From DATMNI01 sp035570275 (GTDB lineage: Bacteria; Acidobacteriota; Terriglobia; Bryobacterales; Bryobacteraceae): DNA of 43,745 nucleotides. Where the stretch lies: positions 1 to 43,745 of the forward strand of contig DATMNI010000308.1 in the NCBI GenBank assembly GCA_035570275.1. Reading direction: 5' to 3'. The notes below the pieces were generated by a model. The model was not told the DNA's origin and did not search any database. It saw only the letters and a list, made by a program, of their open reading frames with translations. Position 1 is the stretch's first letter; each line of letters opens with the position of its first letter. Positions 25,696 through 33,600 of the stretch are shown here, one piece after another. The position numbers and the translations under genes were made by a program.

Positions 25696-25772
25696 CGCTC
25701 CCTTACGGTCGCGGCTCGGTTGTGGTCGTGCTGATTCGGCGTCAGTTACAGAGCCGCGACCGTTAGGGAGCG
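25696..25772. repeat. Inverted pair of the GAGCCGCGACCGT-AGGGAGCG repeat
   Basis: Two 22-bp arms (25696-25717 and 25751-25772) match as reverse complements at 21 of 22 positions and flank a 33-bp loop. They form a REP-like hairpin between the RHH gene and the S9 peptidase. The same word recurs at 28031-28166 and 43278-43301. Confidence 0.92.
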
Positions 25773-25850
25773 TTCCGGCGCATAAGTGCTTCCCGAAAAC
25801 GCTTAAGCACCCCAGGCCGCCCCAGCCCAATTCCAGACTGTCGCCTTCCC

Positions 25851-27989
25851 TCACAGCTTGCGCTTAAAGAAATCCGCCGCCGCGCGATACCCCTTGAGCC
25901 ACGATTGATGCCTCAAAAACCCGTGAATCTCATCCGGAATAATAAGCTGCTCAAAGTACACTCCCTGCTGCCGCAGCGCCGCAGCCATCGAAACTGTCTC
26001 GGAGAAGTTCACGTTGCGGTCGTCATCGCCGTGAATCAGCAGCACCGGCGAACGCCAGGTCCGCACGGATGACATCGGGGACGACGCGAACGCCACGCGC
26101 GCCGCCTCCTGCCGCGCCGGGTCGCTGGCCGACCCATCCTGCGCCGCCGCATTGGCTGCGTTGCGTACCGTCCAGTCATGCACGCCGTGGAAGTCCACGC
26201 CGGCCGCGAACAGGTCGGACCCGCGCGCCAGGCCCAGCGCCGTTAGATAGCCGCCGTACGATCCGCCCCAGAGCCCGATGTGCGCCGGGTCCACGTCCGG
26301 GCGGCTCTTGAGGTACAACCCCGCACCTTCCACGTCGTGATACTCGCTGGCGCCCGACGCCCCGTAGTTGATGGCCTCCCGGAAATTGAGCCCGTAGCCG
26401 ATCCCGCTGCGGTAGTTGATCGCCAGCACCACGTAGCCCTGGCTGGCCAGGTACTGATTCATGCCGTAGGCGTTATTGTAATAATCCATATAGTGCCAGC
26501 CCAGCAGCATCTGCCGTCGCGACCCGCCGTGCATGAAGACCAGCGCCGGGTGCTTCTGCCCCGGCCGGCCGTCGGGCGGCAGAAAAAGCTGGCCGTGGAT
26601 GGGCATGCCGTCGGACGCCGTGTAGATCACCTGCTGCGGCGTCACCAGCGCATCGGCCGGGAAATCGGCGGGGATGGAATCGGGCGCCAGGTCTCGAATC
26701 GCGCCGGCCCCCGCGCCACCCCCTCCGCCGCCCGCTGCGCCACCCAGTTGGATGGCCGCCCGCGCCGGACGCTTCGTCTCGGAACGCAGAAAAGCGGTGG
26801 CGTTCTTCAGCGGCACCGCGGCCCACTCCAGCCCTTCTCCGGAAGTGACGGCCCTGGCCCCGCCCGCCGACACCGATACGCGCCAAATGTGGCGCCGGTC
26901 GATATCGTTTTGGTTCGACGAAAACAGCGCTTCCTTGCGGTCTTCGGTGAGCGCAACGGTTTCCACTTCGAACTCGCCCGGCGTCAATAGTGCAGCCGTG
27001 CCGCCTTCCACCGCGACGGAATAGAGGTGCTCCCACCCGTCCCGCTCCCATGGGAAAACCAGGCGGTCGCCCGCGGCCCAATAGAGCTGACGTTCGGAGA
27101 CCATCGGGTGAAAGATACTGCCCGGCCCCTTGTCGGAGATCCAAATCTGCCGCCCGGTGCCTGTGGCCGCGTCTGCCACGCGGATGGACCACGGCTCGCC
27201 CGCGCGTCGTGCGCCACCGCCTGCGCCGCCCCGCCCACCGCCGCCCACAGCCATGCGGATGAAGGCGATCTGCTTGCCGTCCGGCGACCAGACGGGGTCC
27301 AGGTCGCGGTCCACGCTGGGGTCGAGATACGTCAGCGATTTCGAGCCGAAATCGTAAACCGTCACAAAGCTGTGGTTGACGCGGTCGCTCACGAAGGCCA
27401 GCTTTGAGCCGTCGGGCGACCATTCGATTTCGGCCGAGGTCACCGCCGACCGCGGATGATAGAGCTGTGCTTCCCCGCCCTGCCCCGCCGGCCCGCCGCC
27501 CTCCCCGCGAATCGCCGCGATCCAGATCTGCCCGCCCCGCAAGTAAGCCACGCGGTCGCCCTTCGGCGAGATTGCCGGCGAATGGCCATCGGCGATCTTG
27601 CGCGGCGCGCCGCCGGGCGCGGCAATCCAGATGGCCTGCTCGGTGCCGCCGGCGTCGGCGCTGGGGTTGGGATCGGGCCGCCCCAGGAATTCCAGATCGC
27701 CGCCGCGCACGTAGACCACGGCGCTGCCGTCGGGTGTCCAGCGAAGCTGGCCGATGTCGATGCCGTCGTCCTCCTTGTAGGATGTCAGGCGGACGCCTTT
27801 GTAGTCGGGCGCCGCGGCAATCCACACATTCCGCGCGCCGCGCTCGTTGAGCAGCCACGCCACTTTACCGCCGCCCGGCGCCGCCACCAGTTCCGAAGGA
27901 AACGGCGCCGAAAGCACTTGTTCCAGCGTGAAGGTGCCGGCAACGGCCGCGGAGCCAACCAGAAGAATTCCCAGTAGAGTACGTCTCAT
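25851..27989 (-). CDS. Secreted S9-family serine peptidase (prolyl oligopeptidase/acylaminoacyl type)
   Basis: A 712-residue exported peptidase. A signal peptide (MRRTLLGILLVGSAAVAG) is followed by a WD40-like seven-bladed propeller (about 30-430) with TolB-type strands such as WTPDGSAVVYV, WSPDGSKLAFV and WSPDGKQIAFI. Two Gly/Ala-rich inserts interrupt it (around 250 and 430). The alpha/beta hydrolase domain (about 450-712) has the nucleophile elbow GLWGGSYGGYL, the acid in HGDDDRNV and the histidine in PDEIHGFLRH. These enzymes trim short peptides in the periplasm. The ATG at 27989 is chosen because it begins the signal peptide. The gene is single and flanked on both sides by the EPRPLGSG-type DNA repeats. 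Confidence 0.94.
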   Translation of the reverse strand: MRRTLLGILLVGSAAVAGTFTLEQVLSAPFPSELVAAPGGGKVAWLLNERGARNVWIAAAPDYKGVRLTSYKEDDGIDIGQLRWTPDGSAVVYVRGGDLEFLGRPDPNPSADAGGTEQAIWIAAPGGAPRKIADGHSPAISPKGDRVAYLRGGQIWIAAIRGEGGGPAGQGGEAQLYHPRSAVTSAEIEWSPDGSKLAFVSDRVNHSFVTVYDFGSKSLTYLDPSVDRDLDPVWSPDGKQIAFIRMAVGGGGRGGAGGGARRAGEPWSIRVADAATGTGRQIWISDKGPGSIFHPMVSERQLYWAAGDRLVFPWERDGWEHLYSVAVEGGTAALLTPGEFEVETVALTEDRKEALFSSNQNDIDRRHIWRVSVSAGGARAVTSGEGLEWAAVPLKNATAFLRSETKRPARAAIQLGGAAGGGGGGAGAGAIRDLAPDSIPADFPADALVTPQQVIYTASDGMPIHGQLFLPPDGRPGQKHPALVFMHGGSRRQMLLGWHYMDYYNNAYGMNQYLASQGYVVLAINYRSGIGYGLNFREAINYGASGASEYHDVEGAGLYLKSRPDVDPAHIGLWGGSYGGYLTALGLARGSDLFAAGVDFHGVHDWTVRNAANAAAQDGSASDPARQEAARVAFASSPMSSVRTWRSPVLLIHGDDDRNVNFSETVSMAAALRQQGVYFEQLIIPDEIHGFLRHQSWLKGYRAAADFFKRKL

Positions 27990-28030
27990 GGAAGACCAGT
28001 CTACTACTCCCACCTACCCCACCGCCCTGG

Positions 28031-28166
28031 CTGCATTCAGAGCCGCGACTTGTCGCTCGACCGTTAGGGAAGCGGTGCCCTGGCTCCATTCAGAGCCGCG
28101 ACCGTTAGGGAGTGGCGCCCAGGCTCCATTCAGAGCCGCGACCGTTAGGGAGTGGTGCCCTGGCTC
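28031..28166. repeat. Three tandem copies of the CATTCAGAGCCGCGACCGTTAGGGAG repeat
   Basis: Units start at 28034, 28087 and 28127. The last two are 40 bp each; the first is longer by a short insertion (ACTTGTCGCTCG region) that splits the core word. Each unit ends in variants of GTGGTGCCCTGGCTC. They lie 40 bp upstream of the S9 peptidase start, so they sit in or near its promoter. Translated, the core reads SEPRPLGSG, a familiar artefact in repeat-rich acidobacterial genomes. Confidence 0.92.
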
Positions 28167-28366
28167 AAAAGAACAGACTTGACGTTTCGAGAGCGTCTTC
28201 CGGTGCCGCGGACGCGCACGTCGATTCGCGTGAACTTTCCGGCGTGGTGCTCGGCTGCGTATGCGTGAATGCGGTGCTTGACCCTGGGGCCTGGACAAGA
28301 GGCGGAATCTCTTCCCCGCCGGCGTGCGGATTGCAGACCCATCCGCGCATGTCCGGGATCGCTATC
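28167..28366. other. Spacer without a supported gene
   Basis: No coding frame with family features, repeat or terminator is visible between the repeat block and the receiver-like gene. Confidence 0.5.
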
Positions 28367-28903
28367 CTACGATGGTTTGCCGGTAGACGTTCGCAGGCCC
28401 TGGGTGGTTCCGGCATCACCCGCAAAGACACGTTCGACGGTCTCAAGCCACTCGATTTCCGAAAACTCGCCCAGGCAGGAACGCTTGTGTTGGGAGGCAT
28501 CGGCTCCGGGAAACGCGCGAGCTGCCTGTTCTCCACCGCCGATCAGAGCGACGATCCTTAGACGCCCTTGCGACCGGCGCAGCATATCGGCAAACGCGCG
28601 CGCGCCCGGCATGGAGGAATTCACGATCAGTAGCTGGACTCCAATGTTCAGCCGGCCCAGCAATTCCTTGGCATTTTGAGAATTCTTAGCCGGCAAAGCC
28701 ATATAACCGGCGGCGCACAGCGTGCACCCGAGCCAATAGAGAAACCCCAGGTCGTTGTCGACGACGAGGATTGTTTTCACCCTCTCCCCGGATGGATCCA
28801 ACATTCCATTGATGCTGTCTTGCAGAAGGGCATCTTCCTGCGCGTCTGCGGACATAACCGCGGTGCGCGCCGACTGACTTTCGATTGTGGATCGCCTTTT
28901 CAT
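28367..28903 (-). CDS. Stand-alone receiver-like protein lacking the phosphoacceptor aspartate (Asn variant)
   Basis: A 178-residue protein with a CheY-like core at about residues 43-160. The first strand reads KTILVVDNDLGFLYWL, with one aspartate of the usual acidic pair replaced. The phosphorylation strand reads QLLIVNSSMPGARAF, where the motif normally has an aspartate three residues before the MP pair; here it is asparagine. The Thr/Ser strand is IVALIGGG and the conserved lysine region is HKRSCLGEF rather than KPF. It therefore cannot be phosphorylated in the normal way. The ATG at 28903 follows AAAGGA at nine bases. It lies 70 bp downstream of a second receiver-like gene on the same strand. 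Confidence 0.8.
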   Translation of the reverse strand: MKRRSTIESQSARTAVMSADAQEDALLQDSINGMLDPSGERVKTILVVDNDLGFLYWLGCTLCAAGYMALPAKNSQNAKELLGRLNIGVQLLIVNSSMPGARAFADMLRRSQGRLRIVALIGGGEQAARAFPGADASQHKRSCLGEFSEIEWLETVERVFAGDAGTTQGLRTSTGKPS

Positions 28904-28973
28904 GATCGCCACATCCTTTCAGCGAACCTTCGCCCGACTCTCCAATATCCAGTCGTGGGGTAACTTGGTTTGT

Positions 28974-29384
28974 CTACCCGGTTCCCGCAGCCGCGGACGG
29001 CGCTCCAGTCAATTCACGGACACTGTTCAATAAGGTTTGATTCTTAAACGGCTTTTGCAGAACGATCACCGAATCTGGTCCCAGTCTCTCAAGATCGGCG
29101 GCATCCCGGGTTTCCCAGGCCGCTCGTGGATTACCGGAGGTTAGAATTACGCGCAAACCCGGAACCTCCGCCCGCAGCACCAACGCTACTAATATCCCGG
29201 AACTCACCGGCAAAGTGACACCGGCAAGCAGAACGTCGATCTGGCGGTTGGCATCCACCAGGAAGCGCCTGATCGCGTCCTCGGCGTTGGTAGCTTCCCA
29301 GATGACGTATCCGTTGAGCGTCAGCGCATGACGCCACAGTTTCACGAGGGAGGGTTCGTCTTCCAGCACGAGAATGGTTTTCAC
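28974..29384 (-). CDS. Stand-alone receiver-like protein lacking the phosphoacceptor aspartate (Gly variant)
   Basis: A 136-residue single-domain CheY-like protein. The acidic pair (VLEDEP), the Ser/Thr (ILTSGNP) and the lysine (VLQKPFKNQ) are conserved, but the phosphorylation strand reads IDVLLAGVTLPVSSG. Aligning the LP pair puts glycine where the aspartate should be. It is thus a near-complete receiver with only the phospho-site lost, which suggests a conformational or docking role, or sequestration of a partner. The GTG start gives MKTILVLEDEP directly. It probably shares a transcript with the 28367-28903 gene. Confidence 0.85.
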   Translation of the reverse strand: MKTILVLEDEPSLVKLWRHALTLNGYVIWEATNAEDAIRRFLVDANRQIDVLLAGVTLPVSSGILVALVLRAEVPGLRVILTSGNPRAAWETRDAADLERLGPDSVIVLQKPFKNQTLLNSVRELTGAPSAAAGTG

Positions 29385-29512
29385 GGCAAATGCCCCCCAC
29401 CTATCGGACTTTCGTGCGATTACCGGCGCTTCGCAAGGACTGCCTCCGTCCCGCCCTTCAGGCGCAGAAGTCCACCCTGCGTTGTCTTATAGTGTGCCCC
29501 TCGGCTAGCTCT

Positions 29513-29538
29513 GTCTACTAGGCGACTACCTAGTAGAC
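29513..29538. promoter_or_regulatory. Perfect 10-bp inverted repeat upstream of the receiver genes
   Basis: GTCTACTAGG and CCTAGTAGAC flank a six-base centre (CGACTA). The site lies about 130 bp ahead of the receiver-like gene at 29384 and about 150 bp ahead of the small gene on the other strand. LuxR/NarL-type regulators, one of which is encoded 0.5 kb away, bind short palindromes of this kind. A role as their target is inference. No T-run follows, so it is not a terminator. Confidence 0.6.
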
Positions 29539-29688
29539 CGAGTGTCACGGAAAATACGAATATAGTTGAGAAAATTCCAAGCAGGCAACCACTTAGAATT
29601 CGGCAAGGTTACTGGAGTGGGTCTTGCCGGTGAGTCCGTTTGACGCCTTCAACGCCGAGCGGCCGCATGATGCCGGAAAGGAAATCCC

Positions 29689-29886
29689 GTGGATGTAGGA
29701 AGGATCATTATGGAGCTTCGTCACGAACTGCAACAGATTGACGAAGCGATTCGTTCTCTGGAGCGCGTGGGTTCGGGAAATCGCCTCAGACCGATAGGAG
29801 CGCCGAAACCGCTGTCGGCGGTAGAGCCCCGGAAGAGCCGCCAAAGGATCCGCTCGAAATCCGCGCGGACGATGACTGCCGTTTAG
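29689..29886 (+). CDS. Small helical (coiled-coil) hypothetical protein
   Basis: A 65-residue product starting at a GTG preceded by AAAGGA. Residues 4-27 (GRIIMELRHELQQIDEAIRSLE) form an amphipathic helix of heptad character; the tail is basic and Ser/Arg-rich. No family is certain. Short proteins of this shape seem frequent in acidobacteria next to signalling genes, but this is from memory. It is divergent from the receiver-like genes and convergent with the NarL-type regulator. Confidence 0.6.
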   Translation: MDVGRIIMELRHELQQIDEAIRSLERVGSGNRLRPIGAPKPLSAVEPRKSRQRIRSKSARTMTAV

Positions 29887-29983
29887 GTGGAACAGACATC
29901 GTCTCTTGTGGTCTGTTGTCCCGGTCCTTCATGAAATCCAAGAAGCCCAACAGGCTACCAAGAACGAAGTCGTCCCACTGCGC

Positions 29984-30622
29984 TTATTCCCCGACCAGGC
30001 CGGCTTGCACGGCCCAGCGGATCAGGTCGGCCATGGAATGCGCGCCCAATTTGCCCATGATCCGGCCGCGGTGAAATTCCACGGTCTTCACCGAGATCCC
30101 GAGGATCGTCGCGATTTCCTTATTCACACGACCCTCCGCAATCAGTTGGAGCACTTCCCTTTGGCGGCCCGTCAGTTGAACCGAAGACTTGCCGGGCTTC
30201 CTGAGGGAGGCGTGCACGGTTTCCAGAACCTCGCGGTCAAATGAGGGAGCCAGGTAGACGTGGCCTTTGAGGACCTTCTGGATCGCGGTCCGTAGCTCTT
30301 CGGTGGCGGAAGATTTGAGGACGTACCCCAAGCCGCCGGCCGCCACAGCCTCCCGGAGGTACACCGCGCTGGCATGCATGGTAAGGAACAGGAGCTTCGC
30401 CTGCGGCCACTCCTTCTTGATCTGCCTGGCGGCGTCGATCCCGTTCAGCAAGGGCATGGTAACGTCCAGAATCGTCAGATCCGGTCGCAGCCTCAAGGCA
30501 GCTTCCACCAGCGACCGGCCATCGCTAACCTGCCCGACTAAGTCGTAATGAGGTTCCAGCAAGCTCCGAATTCCAGCCAGAATGAAAGAATGGTCGTCGG
30601 CCAGCAGGAGGCGCGGCTGCAT
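29984..30622 (-). CDS. NarL/LuxR-family response regulator
   Basis: A 212-residue response regulator. The receiver domain is canonical: ADDHSFILAGI acidic pair, phospho-Asp in PDLTILDVTMPLLNG, Thr in LLFLTMHA and Lys in GYVLKSSA. The C-terminal LuxR helix-turn-helix reads LTGRQREVLQLIAEGRVNKEIA and ILGISVKTVEFHRGRIMGKLG. The ATG at 30622 lies two bases after the kinase stop codon, so the pair is translationally coupled and is almost certainly a cognate two-component system. Unlike the two nearby receiver-like proteins it keeps every phosphorylation residue. Confidence 0.95.
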   Translation of the reverse strand: MQPRLLLADDHSFILAGIRSLLEPHYDLVGQVSDGRSLVEAALRLRPDLTILDVTMPLLNGIDAARQIKKEWPQAKLLFLTMHASAVYLREAVAAGGLGYVLKSSATEELRTAIQKVLKGHVYLAPSFDREVLETVHASLRKPGKSSVQLTGRQREVLQLIAEGRVNKEIATILGISVKTVEFHRGRIMGKLGAHSMADLIRWAVQAGLVGE

Positions 30623-30624
30623 GA

Positions 30625-33600
30625 TCAATGTGCCTCCTGTGGAACTTCCACGGGAACTTCCACGGTAACCTCCGTGCCTCGCCCCGGCTGCGACATGATG
30701 CCAAAGGTCCCGTGGAGCAGTTCCACTCTTTCCTTCATGCTCAGAATACCCAGCCCGACCTTGGTTGCCGGCGACTCGGCCCGGAAGCCGATGCCTGCGT
30801 CCTTCACGCGAAGGCGAATGCGGTCCGCGGTCCCATCCAAAGTGACCGAAATCAGTTTGGCGCCGGCGTGCTTGGCAATATTCTGCAGGCTCTCTTGCGT
30901 CACCTTATATAGACAGGAGCCAATTTCCCGTTTCAACTCTTTGGGCACGTTGTGGCTCGCAAAGCCGACCTCGATGCCCTCGCGCCGGGCGAAATCTTCG
31001 CTGAACGATCGCAGCGCCGCTACCAGGCCCAGGTCGTCGAGTTCGGAAGGGTGCAGTTCGTGGGCGATATGGCGGGTGACTTCGGCCGCCTGCACCACGC
31101 GGCGCTGCAGCGAGCGGAGGCTCTTTCTGAGCAGTGCGGCGGAGGCCGGGCGCTCCGCCACCAGACTGCCAAGGTCCATGGCGAGGCTGGCAAGCCGTTG
31201 CGTCAGGTCGTCGTGCAGTTCCCGCGAAATTCGCCGGCGCTCCTCTTCCTGGGCGGTAGCCAGTCTTGCCAGCAGCGCCTGCCGTTCCTGTTCCGCCACT
31301 TTCCTGTCTGTGATCTCGACGGTAATTCCCGCCAGCAGGGCCGCCTGGCCGTGTTGATTGGGAATCGGAAACCCGACGGTTTGGAAGTGGCGAGGTTTCC
31401 CGCCGGCCATCCGAAGGTCCTCCGTGGTAATCGCACGGCCGGTCTGAATCACGCGCCGGTCCTGGGCCCGCATCAGTTCCGCGGAGGCCGGCCAGAAATC
31501 CGGGTCGGAGGCGCCGATGCACCGGCCTGGGGGCAGCGAAGTGAGCTTCCCGAAGCCGGGGTTGACGTAAACGTACCGGCCCTCCAGATCCTTCATGAAG
31601 GCCGCGGCCGGCAGGTGCAGCATGAACAGCGAAAACCGCTCCTCGCTCTCGCGCAGCGCCTCCTCGGCTTGCCGCTGTACCGTGACGTCGGTGATGAAGG
31701 CGACGGCCAGCATCCCGGCCTTGGTGTGCGTGTGGCTCAAGCCAACGGTGACAGGAAACTCCGTGCCGTCCTTGCGCCTGGCGGTCAGTTCCAAGCCGCG
31801 CCCTATAGGCAGGAGTTTGGGGGCCGCGAAGTACCGGGCGCGGTGGGCCGCGTGATCCTGGCGGAAACGCTCCGGCGCCAGGGCATCCAACGGCAGTTCC
31901 AGCAACTCTTCCAGGCTGTAGCCGAACATCGTCTCCGCCCTGCGATTGGCCATGACGATTTTGCCGTCGGAGTCCACCGAAAGGACGGCATGCGACGCCG
32001 CATCCGGTACGATGAGTTCCCGGATCCGAAGGCGCTCCTCCGCGCGCACGCGTTCGGTGATGTCCTCGATGGCCAGCAGGATGGTCTTGGTGCCCTTGGA
32101 TTCCCCATGGACCTGCCGCGCGTTGAGAGCCACGTTCCGGTAACCAAGCGCTGGGAATTCGTGAGCCACCTCAAAGTTCTCGAATCGGCTGCCGCGGAGC
32201 AACATCTCTTCCATCAACAGGTGCAGCCGCGGAATGTTCCATTGGCCATTCCCCAATTCGAAAAGGGATCGTCCTTCCGTCTCCGCATGCGTAACCAGGA
32301 AAGTTTCGTAGAAGCTCGGCGTGGCCTTCAAAACCTGAAAATCGGCATTGAGAACCACCAGGGGTTCTCGAACCGTTTCCACTATCGCTTCCGCAAAATC
32401 GCGGGCTTCGCGAGCTTCGTCCAGACTGCGCTTGACCGAGTCGATGTCGAGGAGGGCCATCAGGATGCCCTCAGCCTTTCGATCCCCCGCCGTGAACGGC
32501 CGCATACGCAGGTTGTACCAGTGACCTTGGCGGTCGCGCGTTTCGCGTTCCACCACGTGCTGTTGCCCCATCACCTCGGCGAACAGTTCGTGCCAATTGG
32601 CGACATCGAGGCGCGACGCGATGTCCGTGAATGGGCGCCCGACGTCGGTCGGAATCAGACTGAATACTTGCTCCGCCGGTGGAGTGTAGCGCCGGATACG
32701 CTGGTCGGCATCCAGAATGACGATTGGGATATCGACGCCAAAGAGCAGGTTGCCGAGGTCGTTGGTCAACTGGCTCAACTCGCCATTACGGCTTTGCAGC
32801 TCATCGTTGAGCGTGGTCAGTTCCTCGTTCGAAGACTGCACCTCTTCCTGCGCCGTCTCCAGTTCCTCGTTGGCACTCTGCAGTTCCTCGCTGCTGGAGA
32901 GAGTCTCTTCGTTGACAGCCGCCATTTCCTCCCGGGCGGCCTCGTAATCCTCCACCAGGGCCCGGATCTGTTCGCGGGTAGCGGCCAGCTCGCGTTCCAG
33001 CCGGGCGATTTCGCCGGCGGCCCGGCCTTTCAGCTCCGGACCAGCCCCTGGCGGCAGCACGGCTGGAGCCGGCGCCTGGCCAGCCTGGAAAACCACCAGC
33101 AGGTCGGATTCCCTGGGATGCCGTCCCTCCATGCGCGGGTCACCGGCAACCGGCGTTACCGCCAGATCCACCGTCCGCGGGGCGCCATTGTATTTGAATG
33201 GAACCCCTTGCCTGCGGACCGCGGCGCCCTCCTTTTTCGCCTGGTGAATGGCTGTACGCAGATCCACCACAAGCTCCGGCCGCACCATTCGCAACAGGTG
33301 AAAACTCGCCTCTCCGGCGGCCGGCGCCAGATAGGGACCGGTGTCCCCGTGGAAGTGAACGATGTAGAGGTCGGGGTCCACCACCAGCGCCGCCGGCGCG
33401 TATTGTTCCAGGAGTATTTGCTCGGCTTCACGGCGCAGGTCAAACGCCCGCCGGGGAGCCGGGCCGGCCAGGTGCGTCTGCGCCGCCTGGGCGTATGGAG
33501 TGGCGGATACTGCGGATGCCGCGGGTTGGGGCAGCGTTGCCACCGGCTTGCGGGCGTAGATCTTGTTCTTGCGGTCCTCGACGGAGAACAGGTTGGTGTG

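Noticed and set aside
25384..25854. A 156-codon minus-strand frame overlapping the RHH antitoxin
   Set aside because: It reads through the inverted repeat and is out of frame with the recognisable antitoxin.
28031..28166. Possible CRISPR array of three regularly spaced repeats
   Set aside because: The units are nearly identical along their whole length, so there are no unique spacers; the word also occurs singly elsewhere.
29380..29400. GGGGGGCATTTGCC shared with the frameshift site at about 39043-39056
   Set aside because: A 14-base match is expected by chance at this window size; no further similarity extends on either side.
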